Shown here: positions 8,875 to 18,383 of the stretch, in pieces | Numbering within the stretch: position 1 is the stretch's first letter | Layout: each line of letters opens with the position of its first letter | Origin: Flectobacillus longus | GTDB lineage: Bacteria > Bacteroidota > Bacteroidia > Cytophagales > Spirosomataceae | Reading direction: 5' to 3' | Assembly: GCF_030056705.1 (NCBI RefSeq) | Contig: NZ_JASHIC010000024.1 | Coordinates: forward strand, 84,616-148,615 | Length of the DNA: 64,000 bases | Translations under genes and position numbers: made by a program | The notes under the pieces: generated by a model | The model's input: only the letters and a program-made list of their open reading frames with translations | What the model was told of the DNA's origin: nothing | Database searches by the model: none

Positions 8875-8911
8875 AAAAGCGTAATTAGTGAAAGCTAGTT
8901 GCGCTTTTTTT
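8875..8911 (+). terminator. Terminator of tRNA-Cys
   Basis: Arms 8875-8889 and 8894-8908 pair over 15 bp with three G-U pairs around a GAAA loop, then a T run to 8911. Confidence 0.9.
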
Positions 8912-9702
8912 ATGCCTTCTTTTGCTAAAACTTGATTATATCTTCATAAAAGTAAAGCCAAAGAGATAGTCTTAATAGGATAAGCAAATACTTTTGAGCA
9001 TACTTTTTTTAATTATCTGCTAAATAAGTTTTATTACTTTTTCAAAAGTTTATCTTCTCTTAGAGTCGGGGCTGAAAAGTAACAAACCTCTAGCTTTATC
9101 TTTATTTATTAATATTTTTTCTTCAAGGATAGAGTTAAAATCTACTCTCTCAATAAATAAGTACTTTTAGTATTTTTCCAAGAATTAGTATTTTACAAAG
9201 ATTACTAATTCTATCATATTGCTATGCTATTTTTGCTGTATAAAAACTGAGAAAAAAAATGATAAAAATCATACTGATGTACGCAAATTGAACAGTGACA
9301 AGGATGGTGGAATCAAAAAAATGAACTAAATTCGAAGCTTTAATTTAGTATATTCAGTATCTCTTAAATGCTGAATAAGTAAAGCTAAGTGAATCAAAAT
9401 GAACTAGCTGATTTTGTGGAAATTATATAGGAGATTTTTAAGCCGTATATTCAACAAAATTGCAAATAACTTAGAATTGTTCTAAATAGTTCGTAACTAT
9501 ACTAATTTTGCTGAAAATCAATAATAAATAAATTGGTTCGTAATTATTCCGATTGTACTTTTGTGACCCGAAATAGTGTGTTTCTTCTACTTTTTTGCCT
9601 TATTTTTTCGATTGAAAAGTCTAAAAATAAGCGGAAGTCTCAGATTATTAGGTAAATAGTTTAGCGTAGTACTTAATTATTAAAATTAGTTTATAGATTC
9701 TT
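8912..9702 (+). promoter_or_regulatory. 791-bp gene-free leader upstream of the ACIII operon
   Basis: No ORF of credible length or RNA gene is visible. It holds a perfect 10-bp inverted repeat (AGAATTAGTA 9181-9190, TACTAATTCT 9203-9212), a direct repeat GAATCAAAA(AAA)TGAACTA at 9310-9328 and 9391-9406, an 8-bp inverted repeat ACTAAATT/AATTTAGT at 9325-9332 and 9342-9349, and a second direct repeat GTTCGTAAYTAT at 9489-9500 and 9536-9547. The last pair sits just ahead of two TAnnTTTG boxes (9503-9510 and 9556-9563). This looks like a regulated promoter region, not filler. Confidence 0.55.
9533..9563 (+). promoter_or_regulatory. Probable main promoter of the ACIII-oxidase operon
   Basis: TTG at 9533-9535, a 20-bp spacer and TACTTTTG at 9556-9563 fit the Bacteroidota consensus. 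A second -7-like box, TAATTTTG (9503-9510), lies 53 bp upstream but has no TTG at standard spacing. The leader from here to actA is about 130 nt. Confidence 0.65.
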
Positions 9703-10914
9703 ATGATAACCATGAAACGCTTGAAAATTGTTGCTTTGACAATGCTACTGGGAATGTTTGCCTCGGTTGTAAGAGTAAATGCTCAGGATGTAGCAGAAGG
9801 AGAGCAAATTTTCAAAAACAACTGTGCGGCTTGTCACAATACAAGTGCAGAACCTTTAGTGGGGCCAGGCCTTCAAGGTGTAGGTCAAAGAAGACCGTTG
9901 GATTGGATTGTAAAGTGGGTTCACAACCCTCAGGCTGTTATCGCCAGTGGTGATAAATATGCTAACGATCTTTACAACAAGTTTGGTAAGGCTCAGATGA
10001 CGGCATATCCGGGTTATTCGGAAGCTCAAATCAAGAGTGTACTTGCTTATATTGATGCTCAGAATGCAGCTCCAGCTGCTCCAGCAGCAGGTGCAGCCCC
10101 AGCGGCAGGCGCAGCTGCTCCAGCAGCGGAATCTAACGGTGGAATGCTACAATATATCCTAATCGCACTTCTTGGTGTGATGGTGTTGGTATTGGTTGCA
10201 TTGTTGTCAATTGTTACTACGCTCTCTAAATTGGCATCGGTATCTGCTGAAGAAGCTGAAAGTATTCCTTTGTTACAAAGAATTGCTGAAAATGGTAAAA
10301 AATTAGCAGCAAATAATGCTTTCAAAACAGGTGCAGCTCTTTTGATTACCTTATTGATTGGTAAAGCAACGATTGATGCTGCTTATGGTGTAGGTATTCA
10401 CCAAGGATATGCTCCTGAACAGCCAATCCATTTCTCTCACAAACTTCACGCAGGTGACTATCAAATCAACTGTGGGTATTGCCACACAGGTGTTTACAAA
10501 GGTAAAGGTGCTAACGTTCCTTCTCCAAACATTTGTATGAACTGTCACAATACAATCAAGCGTGAGTCTCCAGAAATTCAAAAAATTTACCGTGCTATCG
10601 AAAAAGATGAGCCAATCCAGTGGATTCGTGTTCACAACTTGCCTGATTTGGCATACTTTAACCACGCCCAGCATACTAATGTGGCTGGTTTAGAGTGTCA
10701 AAACTGTCACGGTGAAATTCAAAAAATGGAAGTAGTAGAACAACGCTCAACATTAACAATGGGTTGGTGTATTGACTGTCACAGAAAAACTGACGTAAAT
10801 ACAAAAGGCAACGCATATTATGATAAGCTTGTTGAAATCCATAATAAAGAAAACAAAGAGCCTTTGAAAGTTGCTAACATCGGAGGTTTGGAGTGTTCAA
10901 AATGTCACTACTAA
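9703..10914 (+). CDS. actA: Alternative complex III multiheme cytochrome subunit ActA, with N-terminal monoheme domain
   Basis: 403 residues. A signal/anchor segment (1-27) is followed by a monoheme cytochrome c domain (CAACH, C41-H45), an Ala/Pro-rich linker (about 124-146), a membrane helix (about 149-170) and a C-terminal multiheme domain with five CxxCH motifs starting at C257, C278, C332, C356 and C398. The last ends one residue before the stop. That makes six c-type hemes. ActA passes electrons from the ActB/quinol side towards the oxidase on the periplasmic face. The ATG at 9712 (MKRLK) is an equally good start. First gene of the operon, 103 bp before actB. Confidence 0.95.
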   Translation: MITMKRLKIVALTMLLGMFASVVRVNAQDVAEGEQIFKNNCAACHNTSAEPLVGPGLQGVGQRRPLDWIVKWVHNPQAVIASGDKYANDLYNKFGKAQMTAYPGYSEAQIKSVLAYIDAQNAAPAAPAAGAAPAAGAAAPAAESNGGMLQYILIALLGVMVLVLVALLSIVTTLSKLASVSAEEAESIPLLQRIAENGKKLAANNAFKTGAALLITLLIGKATIDAAYGVGIHQGYAPEQPIHFSHKLHAGDYQINCGYCHTGVYKGKGANVPSPNICMNCHNTIKRESPEIQKIYRAIEKDEPIQWIRVHNLPDLAYFNHAQHTNVAGLECQNCHGEIQKMEVVEQRSTLTMGWCIDCHRKTDVNTKGNAYYDKLVEIHNKENKEPLKVANIGGLECSKCHY

Positions 10915-10924
10915 GAAGTCAAAT

Positions 10925-10964
10925 GTCAGAAGCAAAAAACAAAAACGTTTTTCTTGCTTCTGAC
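10925..10964 (+). other. Intercistronic stem-loop actA/actB
   Basis: GTCAGAAGCAA (10925-10935) pairs with TTGCTTCTGAC (10954-10964); pairing partly extends outward through GAAGT/ACTTC. It has no terminal T run and probably marks mRNA processing or protection. Confidence 0.6.
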
Positions 10965-11017
10965 TTGTTACTTCATTTTAATATTCAATAGTTTCTGTTT
11001 ATACTATTATAATATAT

Positions 11018-14000
11018 ATGGAAAATACTACAAAAAGGTATTGGAGAGGGATTGAGGAGTTAACTAACGATGCTGAGTTCGTTAAATATGCAGACCGTGA
11101 GTTCGGTGATGCCCCATCAGCAGACGAGAAAGAAGGTGCTATCTTCGATGGTACAGGATCTCATCGTCGTGATTTCTTAAAAGTGTTAGGTTTCGGTATG
11201 TCGGCGGTAGCATTGGCAGCTTGTGAAGCTCCAGTTAAGAATACGATTCCGTACTTAAATAAGCCAGAAGATGTTGAGCCTACTATTGCTAACTGGTATG
11301 CTTCAACTTTTGTAGATGGCGGTGAATACGCTTCTATTTTGGTAAAGACACGTGAAGGTCGCCCTATCAAAATTGAAGGTAACAAAGCTTCTTCTGTATC
11401 TAAAGGTGCTCTTTCTGGACGTGCTCAAGCGTCTGTTTTGAGTCTTTATGATAACGAAAAACTAAAAGGACCTCAAATCGCAGGTAAGGCTGCTGATTGG
11501 GCTTCTGTAGATAAAGAAATCATCTCTGGATTGGCTAAAGGTGGACAAATCAGAATTGTAACAAATTCTATCTTGTCTCCTACGACTAAGAAAGTTATTG
11601 GTGATTTCGTTGCTAAATACCCAACGACTAAAGTTGTTACTTATGACGCAAACTCGTTGTCAGGTTTAGTCGCAGCTAACGGAGTACTACCAAGCTTTGA
11701 TTTTAGCAAGGCAAAGACAATCGTTTCTTTGGGTGCTGACTTCTTAGGTACTTGGATTTCTCCATCTGAATTTGCTGCACAGTGGGCTAAAACTCGTCGT
11801 GTATCTTCTGCAAAAGGTGGAAACAAAGAAATGTCTCGTCACTATCAGTTTGAGACTATTATGTCTAACACTGGTGCTAACGCTGACTACCGTGCAACAT
11901 ATAAGCCATCTCAAGAAGGTTTAGTTGCAACAGCTCTTTATAATGCTGTAGCGGCAAAAGTAGGTGCTCCTGCTTTATCAACATCTGCGGTAAAAGTTGA
12001 GTATTTGGAGAAAGCTGCTGCTGACTTAGTTGCTTCAAAAGGTGCTTCTATCGTAGTATCTGGTTCAAATGACGCTTCTGTTCAAGCTGTTGTAGCTGCA
12101 ATCAACGGATTGGTTGGTGCTTATGGTACAACAATTGATTTAGGAACTCCAGCTAACTACCGTCAAGGTTCTGATGCTGAAATGAATCAGTTCATTAACG
12201 AAGCTAAATCTGGAGCAATTGCTGCGGTTATCTTCTACAACGCAAACCCAGTTTACAACCACCCACGTGGTGCTGAATTGGCTGAAGCTCTTCCAAAAAT
12301 TGCTTTAACAATTGCGACAAACGATAGAGCTGACGAAACAGCTTCATTGGTAAAATATAACACTCCTGACTCTCACTTCTTGGAGTCTTGGAACGATGCT
12401 GAGCCTAAAAAAGGTTTCTTCTCATTGACTCAGCCTACTATTTCAACGATTTTTAAAACTCGTCAAATTCAATCTAGCTTATTAACATGGGCTGGTTTGA
12501 ATGCTGATTATGCAACATATTTGGAGACTAACTGGACTAGCAACATTTTGAAAGCTGGAAAAGTACAATGGTCACAAGTATTGCATGATGGTGTTTATGA
12601 GTTTGGTTCAACACCTAGCGCTGCTGCTCCTGCTGTGAACTTGGCTGATGCCGCTGCTGCTATCTCTAAGAACTACAAAGCTTCTTCAGATAAATTAGAA
12701 TTAGCAGTGTATGAGAAAGTAAGTATGGGTACTGGTTCTCAAGCAAACAACCCTTGGTTACAAGAGTTGCCTGAGCCAGTGTCTAAAGCTTGTTGGACAA
12801 ACTATTTGGCAGTTTCTCAAAAGACAGCTGCTGAATTGAAATTAGAGCAAGACAAAGAAGCTGAGTTGACTATTGGTGGCAAGTCTATCAAATTGCCAGT
12901 ATTAGTTCAACCAGGTCAAGCAAATGGTACTATCGCTGTAGCTATTGGTTACGGACGTACAAAAGCTGGTAAATCAGCTGATGGAGTAGGTGCTAATGCT
13001 TATCCTTTCATCTCAACTGTTAATGGTACGTTAGCATTCTTCAATACTGGAGATGTAGCTATCAAATCAACTGGAGAAGAGGTTAAAATTGCTCAAACAC
13101 AAACACACAATACTGTAATGGCTCGTGAGGCTGTTGTTCAGGAAACAGTATTGTCTGAATACAAAAAGAATGTAGAAGCAGGACGTTTCAAACCAGAAAT
13201 CTTAACAGCTGAAGGTAAGAAAACTGCAACTGATATTTCATTGTGGAATGGTCACAAATACAACAACCACGCTTGGGGTATGGTGATTGACTTAAATACT
13301 TGTACTGGATGTAGTGCATGTGTGGTGTCATGTTCTGCTGAAAACAACGTTCCAGTTGTAGGTCGTCAAGAAGTTATCAACCGTCGTGAAATGCACTGGA
13401 TGCGTATCGACCGTTATTATTCTTCTGATGCGGATATCGAAGATTTAAAAGGATTGGAAGTAGCTTCTGAAAACCCAGAAGTTGTATTCCAACCAATGTT
13501 GTGTCAACACTGTAACAACGCTCCTTGTGAAACAGTATGTCCTGTATTAGCTACTACTCACTCAACAGAGGGCTTGAACCAAATGACTTACAACCGTTGT
13601 ATCGGTACACGTTACTGTGCTAACAACTGTCCATACAAAGTACGTCGTTTCAACTGGTTCCGTTATTTCCAAACTGACGATTTCGATTTCCATTTGAACA
13701 ATGACTTAGGTCGTATGGTATTGAACCCAGACGTAACGGTTCGTTCACGTGGGGTAATGGAAAAATGTTCGATGTGTGTTCAACGTATCCAAGCTGGTAA
13801 GTTGGAAGCTAAGAAAGAGAAGAGAAGACCAAAAGATGGAGAAATCCAAGTGGCTTGTGCTCAATCTTGTCCAACAAGCGCTATTACTTTCGGAGATATG
13901 AATGATCCAGAATCAGAAATTTCAAAAGTATTAGAAGCTGAAAAAGTTGGCCGTTCGTTCGGTGTGATTGAAGAAATCAACGTTAAGCCAAATATCTCTT

Positions 14001-14071
14001 ACTTAGTAAAAGTACGTAACAAAGAAAGAGAAGCAAAAAAGGCTGAGGGCGAGGCAAAAGAACACGCATAA
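11018..14071 (+). CDS. actB: Alternative complex III iron-sulfur/molybdopterin-like subunit ActB
   Basis: 1017 residues. A twin-arginine motif HRRDFLKVLG (R50, R51) leads into a hydrophobic stretch ending in ALAAC, so Tat export with a possible lipid anchor. The central part resembles a molybdopterin oxidoreductase fold fused to a C-terminal ferredoxin domain; in this family no molybdenum cofactor is bound. The Fe-S ligands are CTGCSACVVSC, CQHCNNAPCETVCPV, CIGTRYCANNCPY and CSMCVQR with CAQSCP, enough for three [4Fe-4S] and one [3Fe-4S] cluster. It relays electrons from quinol, oxidised at the membrane subunits ActC/ActF, to the ActA hemes. Second gene of the operon. Confidence 0.97.
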   Translation: MENTTKRYWRGIEELTNDAEFVKYADREFGDAPSADEKEGAIFDGTGSHRRDFLKVLGFGMSAVALAACEAPVKNTIPYLNKPEDVEPTIANWYASTFVDGGEYASILVKTREGRPIKIEGNKASSVSKGALSGRAQASVLSLYDNEKLKGPQIAGKAADWASVDKEIISGLAKGGQIRIVTNSILSPTTKKVIGDFVAKYPTTKVVTYDANSLSGLVAANGVLPSFDFSKAKTIVSLGADFLGTWISPSEFAAQWAKTRRVSSAKGGNKEMSRHYQFETIMSNTGANADYRATYKPSQEGLVATALYNAVAAKVGAPALSTSAVKVEYLEKAAADLVASKGASIVVSGSNDASVQAVVAAINGLVGAYGTTIDLGTPANYRQGSDAEMNQFINEAKSGAIAAVIFYNANPVYNHPRGAELAEALPKIALTIATNDRADETASLVKYNTPDSHFLESWNDAEPKKGFFSLTQPTISTIFKTRQIQSSLLTWAGLNADYATYLETNWTSNILKAGKVQWSQVLHDGVYEFGSTPSAAAPAVNLADAAAAISKNYKASSDKLELAVYEKVSMGTGSQANNPWLQELPEPVSKACWTNYLAVSQKTAAELKLEQDKEAELTIGGKSIKLPVLVQPGQANGTIAVAIGYGRTKAGKSADGVGANAYPFISTVNGTLAFFNTGDVAIKSTGEEVKIAQTQTHNTVMAREAVVQETVLSEYKKNVEAGRFKPEILTAEGKKTATDISLWNGHKYNNHAWGMVIDLNTCTGCSACVVSCSAENNVPVVGRQEVINRREMHWMRIDRYYSSDADIEDLKGLEVASENPEVVFQPMLCQHCNNAPCETVCPVLATTHSTEGLNQMTYNRCIGTRYCANNCPYKVRRFNWFRYFQTDDFDFHLNNDLGRMVLNPDVTVRSRGVMEKCSMCVQRIQAGKLEAKKEKRRPKDGEIQVACAQSCPTSAITFGDMNDPESEISKVLEAEKVGRSFGVIEEINVKPNISYLVKVRNKEREAKKAEGEAKEHA

Positions 14072-14083
14072 GTAAAGAAATTA

Positions 14084-14103
14084 GAGAGGGAGAAATCCCT
14101 CTC
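14084..14103 (+). other. Intercistronic stem-loop actB/actC
   Basis: GAGAGGGA / TCCCTCTC, 8 bp with a GAAA tetraloop. Confidence 0.6.
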
Positions 14104-14145
14104 GTATAAGAACATAACGAATTTAAAACTATTAAATCTTAAAAT

Positions 14146-15552
14146 ATGTCGCACGTAGTATCACCAATAAGAGAAACCCTCGTAGGAGGTGGTAGATCTT
14201 ATCACGATGTAACACAAGACATCTGCAAGCAAGTTGAAGGTGAACCAACGAAAGAGTGGAAAATTGCCTTTTCTGTGTCTTGTGTGATTTTCGCCTATGG
14301 TGCCTATTGTTTAGGTTACACATGGTGGCAAGGAATTGGAGTTTGGGGTTTGAACAAGACCGTAGGTTGGGCTTGGGACATTACAAACTTCGTATGGTGG
14401 GTAGGTATCGGTCACGCTGGTACGCTTATCTCTGCTGTATTGTTGTTGTTCCGTCAAAAATGGAGAACTTCAATTAACCGTGCAGCAGAAGCGATGACAA
14501 TCTTCGCAGTATTATGTGCTGCTTCATTTATCTTGGCTCACATGGGTCGTCCTTGGTTGGCTCACTGGGCATTGCCACTTCCAAACACATTTGGTTCTAT
14601 CTGGGTTAACTTCAACTCACCATTGGTTTGGGACGTATTTGCTATCTCAACTTATCTTTCTGTTTCATTGGTATTCTGGTATTTAGGTCTTATTCCTGAC
14701 TTGGCTACAATTCGTGACCGTGCTCAAACTAAGGCTTCTAAATTCTGGTACGGCTTGTTCTCTGTAGGTTGGACTGGTTCTGCTAAAACTTGGGCTCGTT
14801 ATGAATATGTGTCTTTGATTTTGGCGGGTATCTCTACCCCTCTTGTACTTTCTGTACACACAATTGTATCAATGGACTTTGCTACTTCGGTAATTCCGGG
14901 ATGGCACACAACTATCTTCCCTCCATACTTCGTTGCGGGTGCAATCTTCTCAGGTTTTGCTATGGTGCAAACTTTGTTGTTGATTACTCGTGTTGCGTTT
15001 AAATTGGAAGATTACATCACAATGGAACACATCGAAATGATGAACATCATCATTACAGTAACAGGTTCTATTGTTGGTATTGCTTACTTAACTGAGTTCT
15101 TCATTGCTTGGTACTCAGGTGTAGAATACGAAAGCTACTGTTTCATCAACCGTGCATTTGGACCGTACTGGTGGGCTTATTGGATGATGATGACATGTAA
15201 CGTAATTTCTCCACAGTTGTTCTGGTTCAAGAGTATTCGTACAAATATCCTTATTTCATTCATCCTTTCGGTTGTTGTGAACGTGGGTATGTGGTTCGAA
15301 CGTTTTGTAATCATCGTTTCTTCATTGCACCGTGACTATATTCCATCTTCTTGGGCAATGTTCTCTCCAACGATGTACGATATTGGTGACTATATTTTCT
15401 CATTCGGTTTATTCTTCACATTATTCTTCTTGTTTGCTAAGTTTTTGCCAGTAATCAACATGGCAGAGGTGAAAGCCGTAATGAAAGGAGTTTCTTCTAA
15501 CTATCCTTATAAGAAGAAATCTGAAGGAGGAAAAGAATCCGTTACTCATTAA
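14146..15552 (+). CDS. actC: Alternative complex III membrane subunit ActC (NrfD/PsrC family)
   Basis: 468 residues with about ten transmembrane segments and only short soluble loops. The family signature [12 protein letters not shown] and the acidic and histidine residues within helices ([16 protein letters not shown]) match the NrfD/PsrC-like quinol-binding subunits. It anchors ActB in the membrane and forms a quinol site; proton movement through the ActC/ActF pair has been proposed for the complex. It is paralogous to ActF encoded 1.4 kb downstream. Spacing of 74 bp from actB and 84 bp to actD supports one transcript. Confidence 0.96.
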   Translation: MSHVVSPIRETLVGGGRSYHDVTQDICKQVEGEPTKEWKIAFSVSCVIFAYGAYCLGYTWWQGIGVWGLNKTVGWAWDITNFVWWVGIGHAGTLISAVLLLFRQKWRTSINRAAEAMTIFAVLCAASFILAHMGRPWLAHWALPLPNTFGSIWVNFNSPLVWDVFAISTYLSVSLVFWYLGLIPDLATIRDRAQTKASKFWYGLFSVGWTGSAKTWARYEYVSLILAGISTPLVLSVHTIVSMDFATSVIPGWHTTIFPPYFVAGAIFSGFAMVQTLLLITRVAFKLEDYITMEHIEMMNIIITVTGSIVGIAYLTEFFIAWYSGVEYESYCFINRAFGPYWWAYWMMMTCNVISPQLFWFKSIRTNILISFILSVVVNVGMWFERFVIIVSSLHRDYIPSSWAMFSPTMYDIGDYIFSFGLFFTLFFLFAKFLPVINMAEVKAVMKGVSSNYPYKKKSEGGKESVTH

Positions 15553-15570
15553 TAATCATTCAAAAGGGAA

Positions 15571-15591
15571 GGTGCAGAAAACTTCTGCACC
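15571..15591 (+). other. Intercistronic stem-loop actC/actD
   Basis: GGTGCAGAA / TTCTGCACC, 9 bp with a 3-nt loop, nested inside CAAAAG/CTTTTG. Confidence 0.6.
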
Positions 15592-15636
15592 ACTTCTAAC
15601 TTTTGAAATTAATATCAAGACATAACGAATATTAAA

Positions 15637-16161
15637 ATGAATACAACAGAAAAATACTTGGTTGGAGTTTACGACGATGAGGACGAGGTATTACACGCAG
15701 TAACTGAAGTAAAAGGAAAAGGCGTGAAAATTGAAGAAGTATATACTCCTTTCCCAATCCACGGACTTGATACTGCTATCGGTCACCCACGTACAAGAAT
15801 TCCTATTGCTGCATTCTTGTTTGGTTTAACAGGTTTGACTTGTGCTCAGTTCTTGATCAATTATACAATGGTTTTTGACTGGCCAATGATTATTGGTGGT
15901 AAGGATTTCTTTGCATTGCCTGACTGGATTCCAGTTACTTTCGAAGGTACAGTATTGTTCACTGCATTTGGTATGGTATTTACCTTTTTTGTATCAAATA
16001 GCTTGTGGCCAGGAAAAACGCCTAAAACGTTTGATTTAAGAAGTACTGACGATAAGTTCATCATGACAATCAACATGGGAACTAATAAGAAATCAGAAGC
16101 TGAAATTGAAGAAATTTTGAAAGCTTCGGGTGCTATCGAAGTGAATGTAAAGCAATTTTAA
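15637..16161 (+). CDS. actD: Alternative complex III subunit ActD
   Basis: 174 residues; DUF3341-type. A soluble N-terminal part (KYLVGVYDDEDEVLHAV) with VYTPFPIHGLD is followed by two transmembrane segments (about 52-72 and 95-118) and a C-terminal soluble tail. ActD is a structural subunit that holds the periplasmic and membrane parts together; it has no cofactor-binding motif. The position between actC and actE is the standard order. The N-terminus resembles an ACT-like or ferredoxin-like alpha/beta fold, but this is only an impression. Confidence 0.94.
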   Translation: MNTTEKYLVGVYDDEDEVLHAVTEVKGKGVKIEEVYTPFPIHGLDTAIGHPRTRIPIAAFLFGLTGLTCAQFLINYTMVFDWPMIIGGKDFFALPDWIPVTFEGTVLFTAFGMVFTFFVSNSLWPGKTPKTFDLRSTDDKFIMTINMGTNKKSEAEIEEILKASGAIEVNVKQF

Positions 16162-16195
16162 ACATTGATTCATAGGAATACCCTAAAGCAATGTT
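16161..16195 (+). other. Intercistronic stem-loop actD/actE
   Basis: AACATTG (16161-16167) pairs with CAATGTT (16189-16195), with an inner TAGG/CCTA stem; the first base is the last base of the actD stop codon. Confidence 0.5.
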
Positions 16196-16219
16196 CAACG
16201 ACTAATTAAAATCAAAAAT

Positions 16220-16837
16220 ATGTTAACTAATAAATACATAGGTCTGTTTTTATCGGGAGTTGTTGCTTTATCTGCAACTTCTTGTAAAGATAGCCATAAT
16301 GACACAGGGACAGAGTTTGCGCCAAACATGTATCACTCGGTTGCATACGAACCAATGACACAAACTGAGGGTGAGTTGAATACAATCAACCCTTATGGTA
16401 TGAACATGCGTACTCCTGTTAAAGGAACTGTACCACGCGAAAAATTTGCTGCGGCAGATGGTGATACCGTAAACAGCAAATTAATGAAAATGGATATGAT
16501 TGCTCGTAATATCGGTAAAGACGATATGGCTTCATCTGAGGCTTTGTTGTCGAACCCATATCCAGCAACCCCTGAAAACATTGAAGCAGGTAAGACTCAA
16601 TATGAAAGATATTGCCAACACTGCCACGGTGAAGCTGGTAAAGGCGATGGCTTAGTAGCAAAAATGTACAAAGGGGTTCCAGTTTATTCATCGGATGCCT
16701 TGAAAAGTGTAAACGACGGTCATATTTACCATACTATTACTCATGGTAAAGGACGTATGTGGTCACACGCTTCTCAAATTTCTTCGGCAGACCGTTGGAA
16801 AATTGTACTTTACGTACATGAATTGCAAAAGCAGTAA
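16220..16837 (+). CDS. actE: Alternative complex III monoheme cytochrome c ActE (lipoprotein)
   Basis: 205 residues. A lipoprotein signal ends at LSATSC (C22), so it is lipid-anchored on the periplasmic side. One c-type heme motif, CQHCHG (C132, C135, H136), sits in a C-terminal class I cytochrome c domain; RMWSHASQIS supplies the likely axial methionine. In the complex, ActE is an additional electron carrier close to ActA and a candidate donor to the CuA site of the downstream oxidase. The proline-containing motif YHSVAYEPMTQ in the N-terminal region is typical for ACIII ActE. Confidence 0.95.
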   Translation: MLTNKYIGLFLSGVVALSATSCKDSHNDTGTEFAPNMYHSVAYEPMTQTEGELNTINPYGMNMRTPVKGTVPREKFAAADGDTVNSKLMKMDMIARNIGKDDMASSEALLSNPYPATPENIEAGKTQYERYCQHCHGEAGKGDGLVAKMYKGVPVYSSDALKSVNDGHIYHTITHGKGRMWSHASQISSADRWKIVLYVHELQKQ

Positions 16838-16929
16838 TTTACAGTTTTGTAGTTATTACGCTTAGTCAAAAAAAGCATCAATTTAGATGCAATCTTTCAT
16901 ACTATTAAACTTACAAACTTATAAGTATA

Positions 16930-18264
16930 ATGGCGGGACATTCACATTTTTCCCCAGCAAACGTCGAGGAGTTTTATGAATTTACTCCGGAGGCACGCAA
17001 GAGAGTGATCACAGCAATGATCATTGGTGCTGTGCTTTTGGGTATTGGCGTTTTCTTTTTAGGAAGTGGTGAGCACGAAGCTGCTCACGCAGTGGCAGGT
17101 CATGCTGCTGAACATGGCGGAGAGCACCTTTCTGGTGGTGCTGTTTCTCACCATGAAACATCTTGGAATCCACTAAATCGTCTTTGGGTTAACCTTTGGA
17201 TGAACGGTGTTTTCTTCTCAGGTATTGCCGTAATCGGTATGTTCTTTGTTGCAGTACAATACCTTGCTAAGGCAGGTTGGTCGTCTGTAGTAAAAAGAAT
17301 CCCTGAAGCTTTCCCTAAATTTTTGTATTTTACTTTCCCTGTATTGCTTTTGTTATTTGTATTCAAAGGTGATGTGATTTTCCACTGGATGCACCATGGA
17401 ATTACAGACCCTGCAAGTGAGCATTATGATAAAATTATTGCAGGTAAAAAAGGATATTTGAATTTCACATTCTTCTTAGTTCGTTTGGTTGCCATCTTTA
17501 CTGTATGGATTGTTCTTTGGAACATGATGCGTAAAAAGTCAATCGAAGAGGATTTGAATGGAGGAACACAGAACTTTTTTGATATGGTACGTATCGGTAC
17601 TGGTTTCGTTGTAGCAATGGGTATTTCTTCTTCATTGTCTGCTTGGGACTGGGTTATGTCAATCGATACTCACTGGTTTTCAACAATGTTTGGATGGTAC
17701 ATGTTCTCTAGCTGGCATGTAACTGGTTTAGCTACAATTACATTGACTGTATTGTTCTTGAAAGACAAAGGATACATGCAGTATGTTAGCGATAGCCACT
17801 TGCATGACTTAGGTAAGTTTATGTTTGCATTCTCTATTTTCTGGACTTATGTATGGTTTGCTCAATTCTTGTTGATTTACTATGCTAACATGCCAGAAGA
17901 AACTATCTATTTCTTAGAGCGTTGGGAAGGACACAACAAAGTGTACAAAGCAGTTGAAATCTTGAACGTATTCATGAATTTCTTCTTCCCATTCTTAATC
18001 ATGATGACTCGTGATGCAAAACGTACTCCGATTTTCTTGAAAATCTGTTGTTTCTTTGTCATTGTAGGTCACTACTTGGATTTCTACCAGATGATTATGC
18101 CGGGTACGGTAGGTCCTCACGGAGGGTTCGGATTAGTTGAATTTGGTAGTGTTATTTTGTTTGCTTCAGCATTTGTATATGTTGTTTCTACAGAATTGAC
18201 AAAAGCGTCTTTGGTTGCTAAAAACCACCCATTCTTGGAGGAGTCGCTTCACCACGATATTTAG
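16930..18264 (+). CDS. actF: Alternative complex III membrane subunit ActF
   Basis: 444 residues with about ten transmembrane segments, the second NrfD-like membrane subunit. After the first helix (about 24-44) there is a His-rich loop (about 48-80, with HEAAHAVAGHAAEHGGEH) before the next helices. Conserved stretches include SAWDWVMSIDTHWFSTMFGWY and WFAQFLLIYYANMPEETIYF. ActF pairs with ActC to hold the complex in the membrane. It is the last act gene; coxB follows 119 bp later without a real terminator, so ACIII and oxidase are probably co-expressed. Confidence 0.95.
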   Translation: MAGHSHFSPANVEEFYEFTPEARKRVITAMIIGAVLLGIGVFFLGSGEHEAAHAVAGHAAEHGGEHLSGGAVSHHETSWNPLNRLWVNLWMNGVFFSGIAVIGMFFVAVQYLAKAGWSSVVKRIPEAFPKFLYFTFPVLLLLFVFKGDVIFHWMHHGITDPASEHYDKIIAGKKGYLNFTFFLVRLVAIFTVWIVLWNMMRKKSIEEDLNGGTQNFFDMVRIGTGFVVAMGISSSLSAWDWVMSIDTHWFSTMFGWYMFSSWHVTGLATITLTVLFLKDKGYMQYVSDSHLHDLGKFMFAFSIFWTYVWFAQFLLIYYANMPEETIYFLERWEGHNKVYKAVEILNVFMNFFFPFLIMMTRDAKRTPIFLKICCFFVIVGHYLDFYQMIMPGTVGPHGGFGLVEFGSVILFASAFVYVVSTELTKASLVAKNHPFLEESLHHDI

Positions 18265-18268
18265 TGGC

Positions 18269-18300
18269 TTATCGGGTGCCTACGGGCATCCGATAATTTT
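18269..18300 (+). other. Stem-loop between actF and coxB
   Basis: TTATCGGGTGCC / GGCATCCGATAA, 12 bp with one G-U pair, followed by AATTTT. It may be a partial terminator that reduces, but does not stop, transcription into the oxidase genes. Confidence 0.6.
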
Positions 18301-18383
18301 CTCAAAATTTTCGGATTCAGTAAAACAATTTTGCTGAACATCATATTTTAGAATTAGATTCAAAACAATAAATTAATTCAGAC

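Noticed and set aside
9259..9291. Ten-codon open frame in the ACIII leader as a leader peptide
   Set aside because: No ribosome-binding site, no run of regulatory codons and no adjacent terminator-antiterminator pair.
10059..10674. Minus-strand frames inside actA
   Set aside because: They arise from the Ala/Pro linker and the heme domain; the plus frame has six CxxCH motifs.
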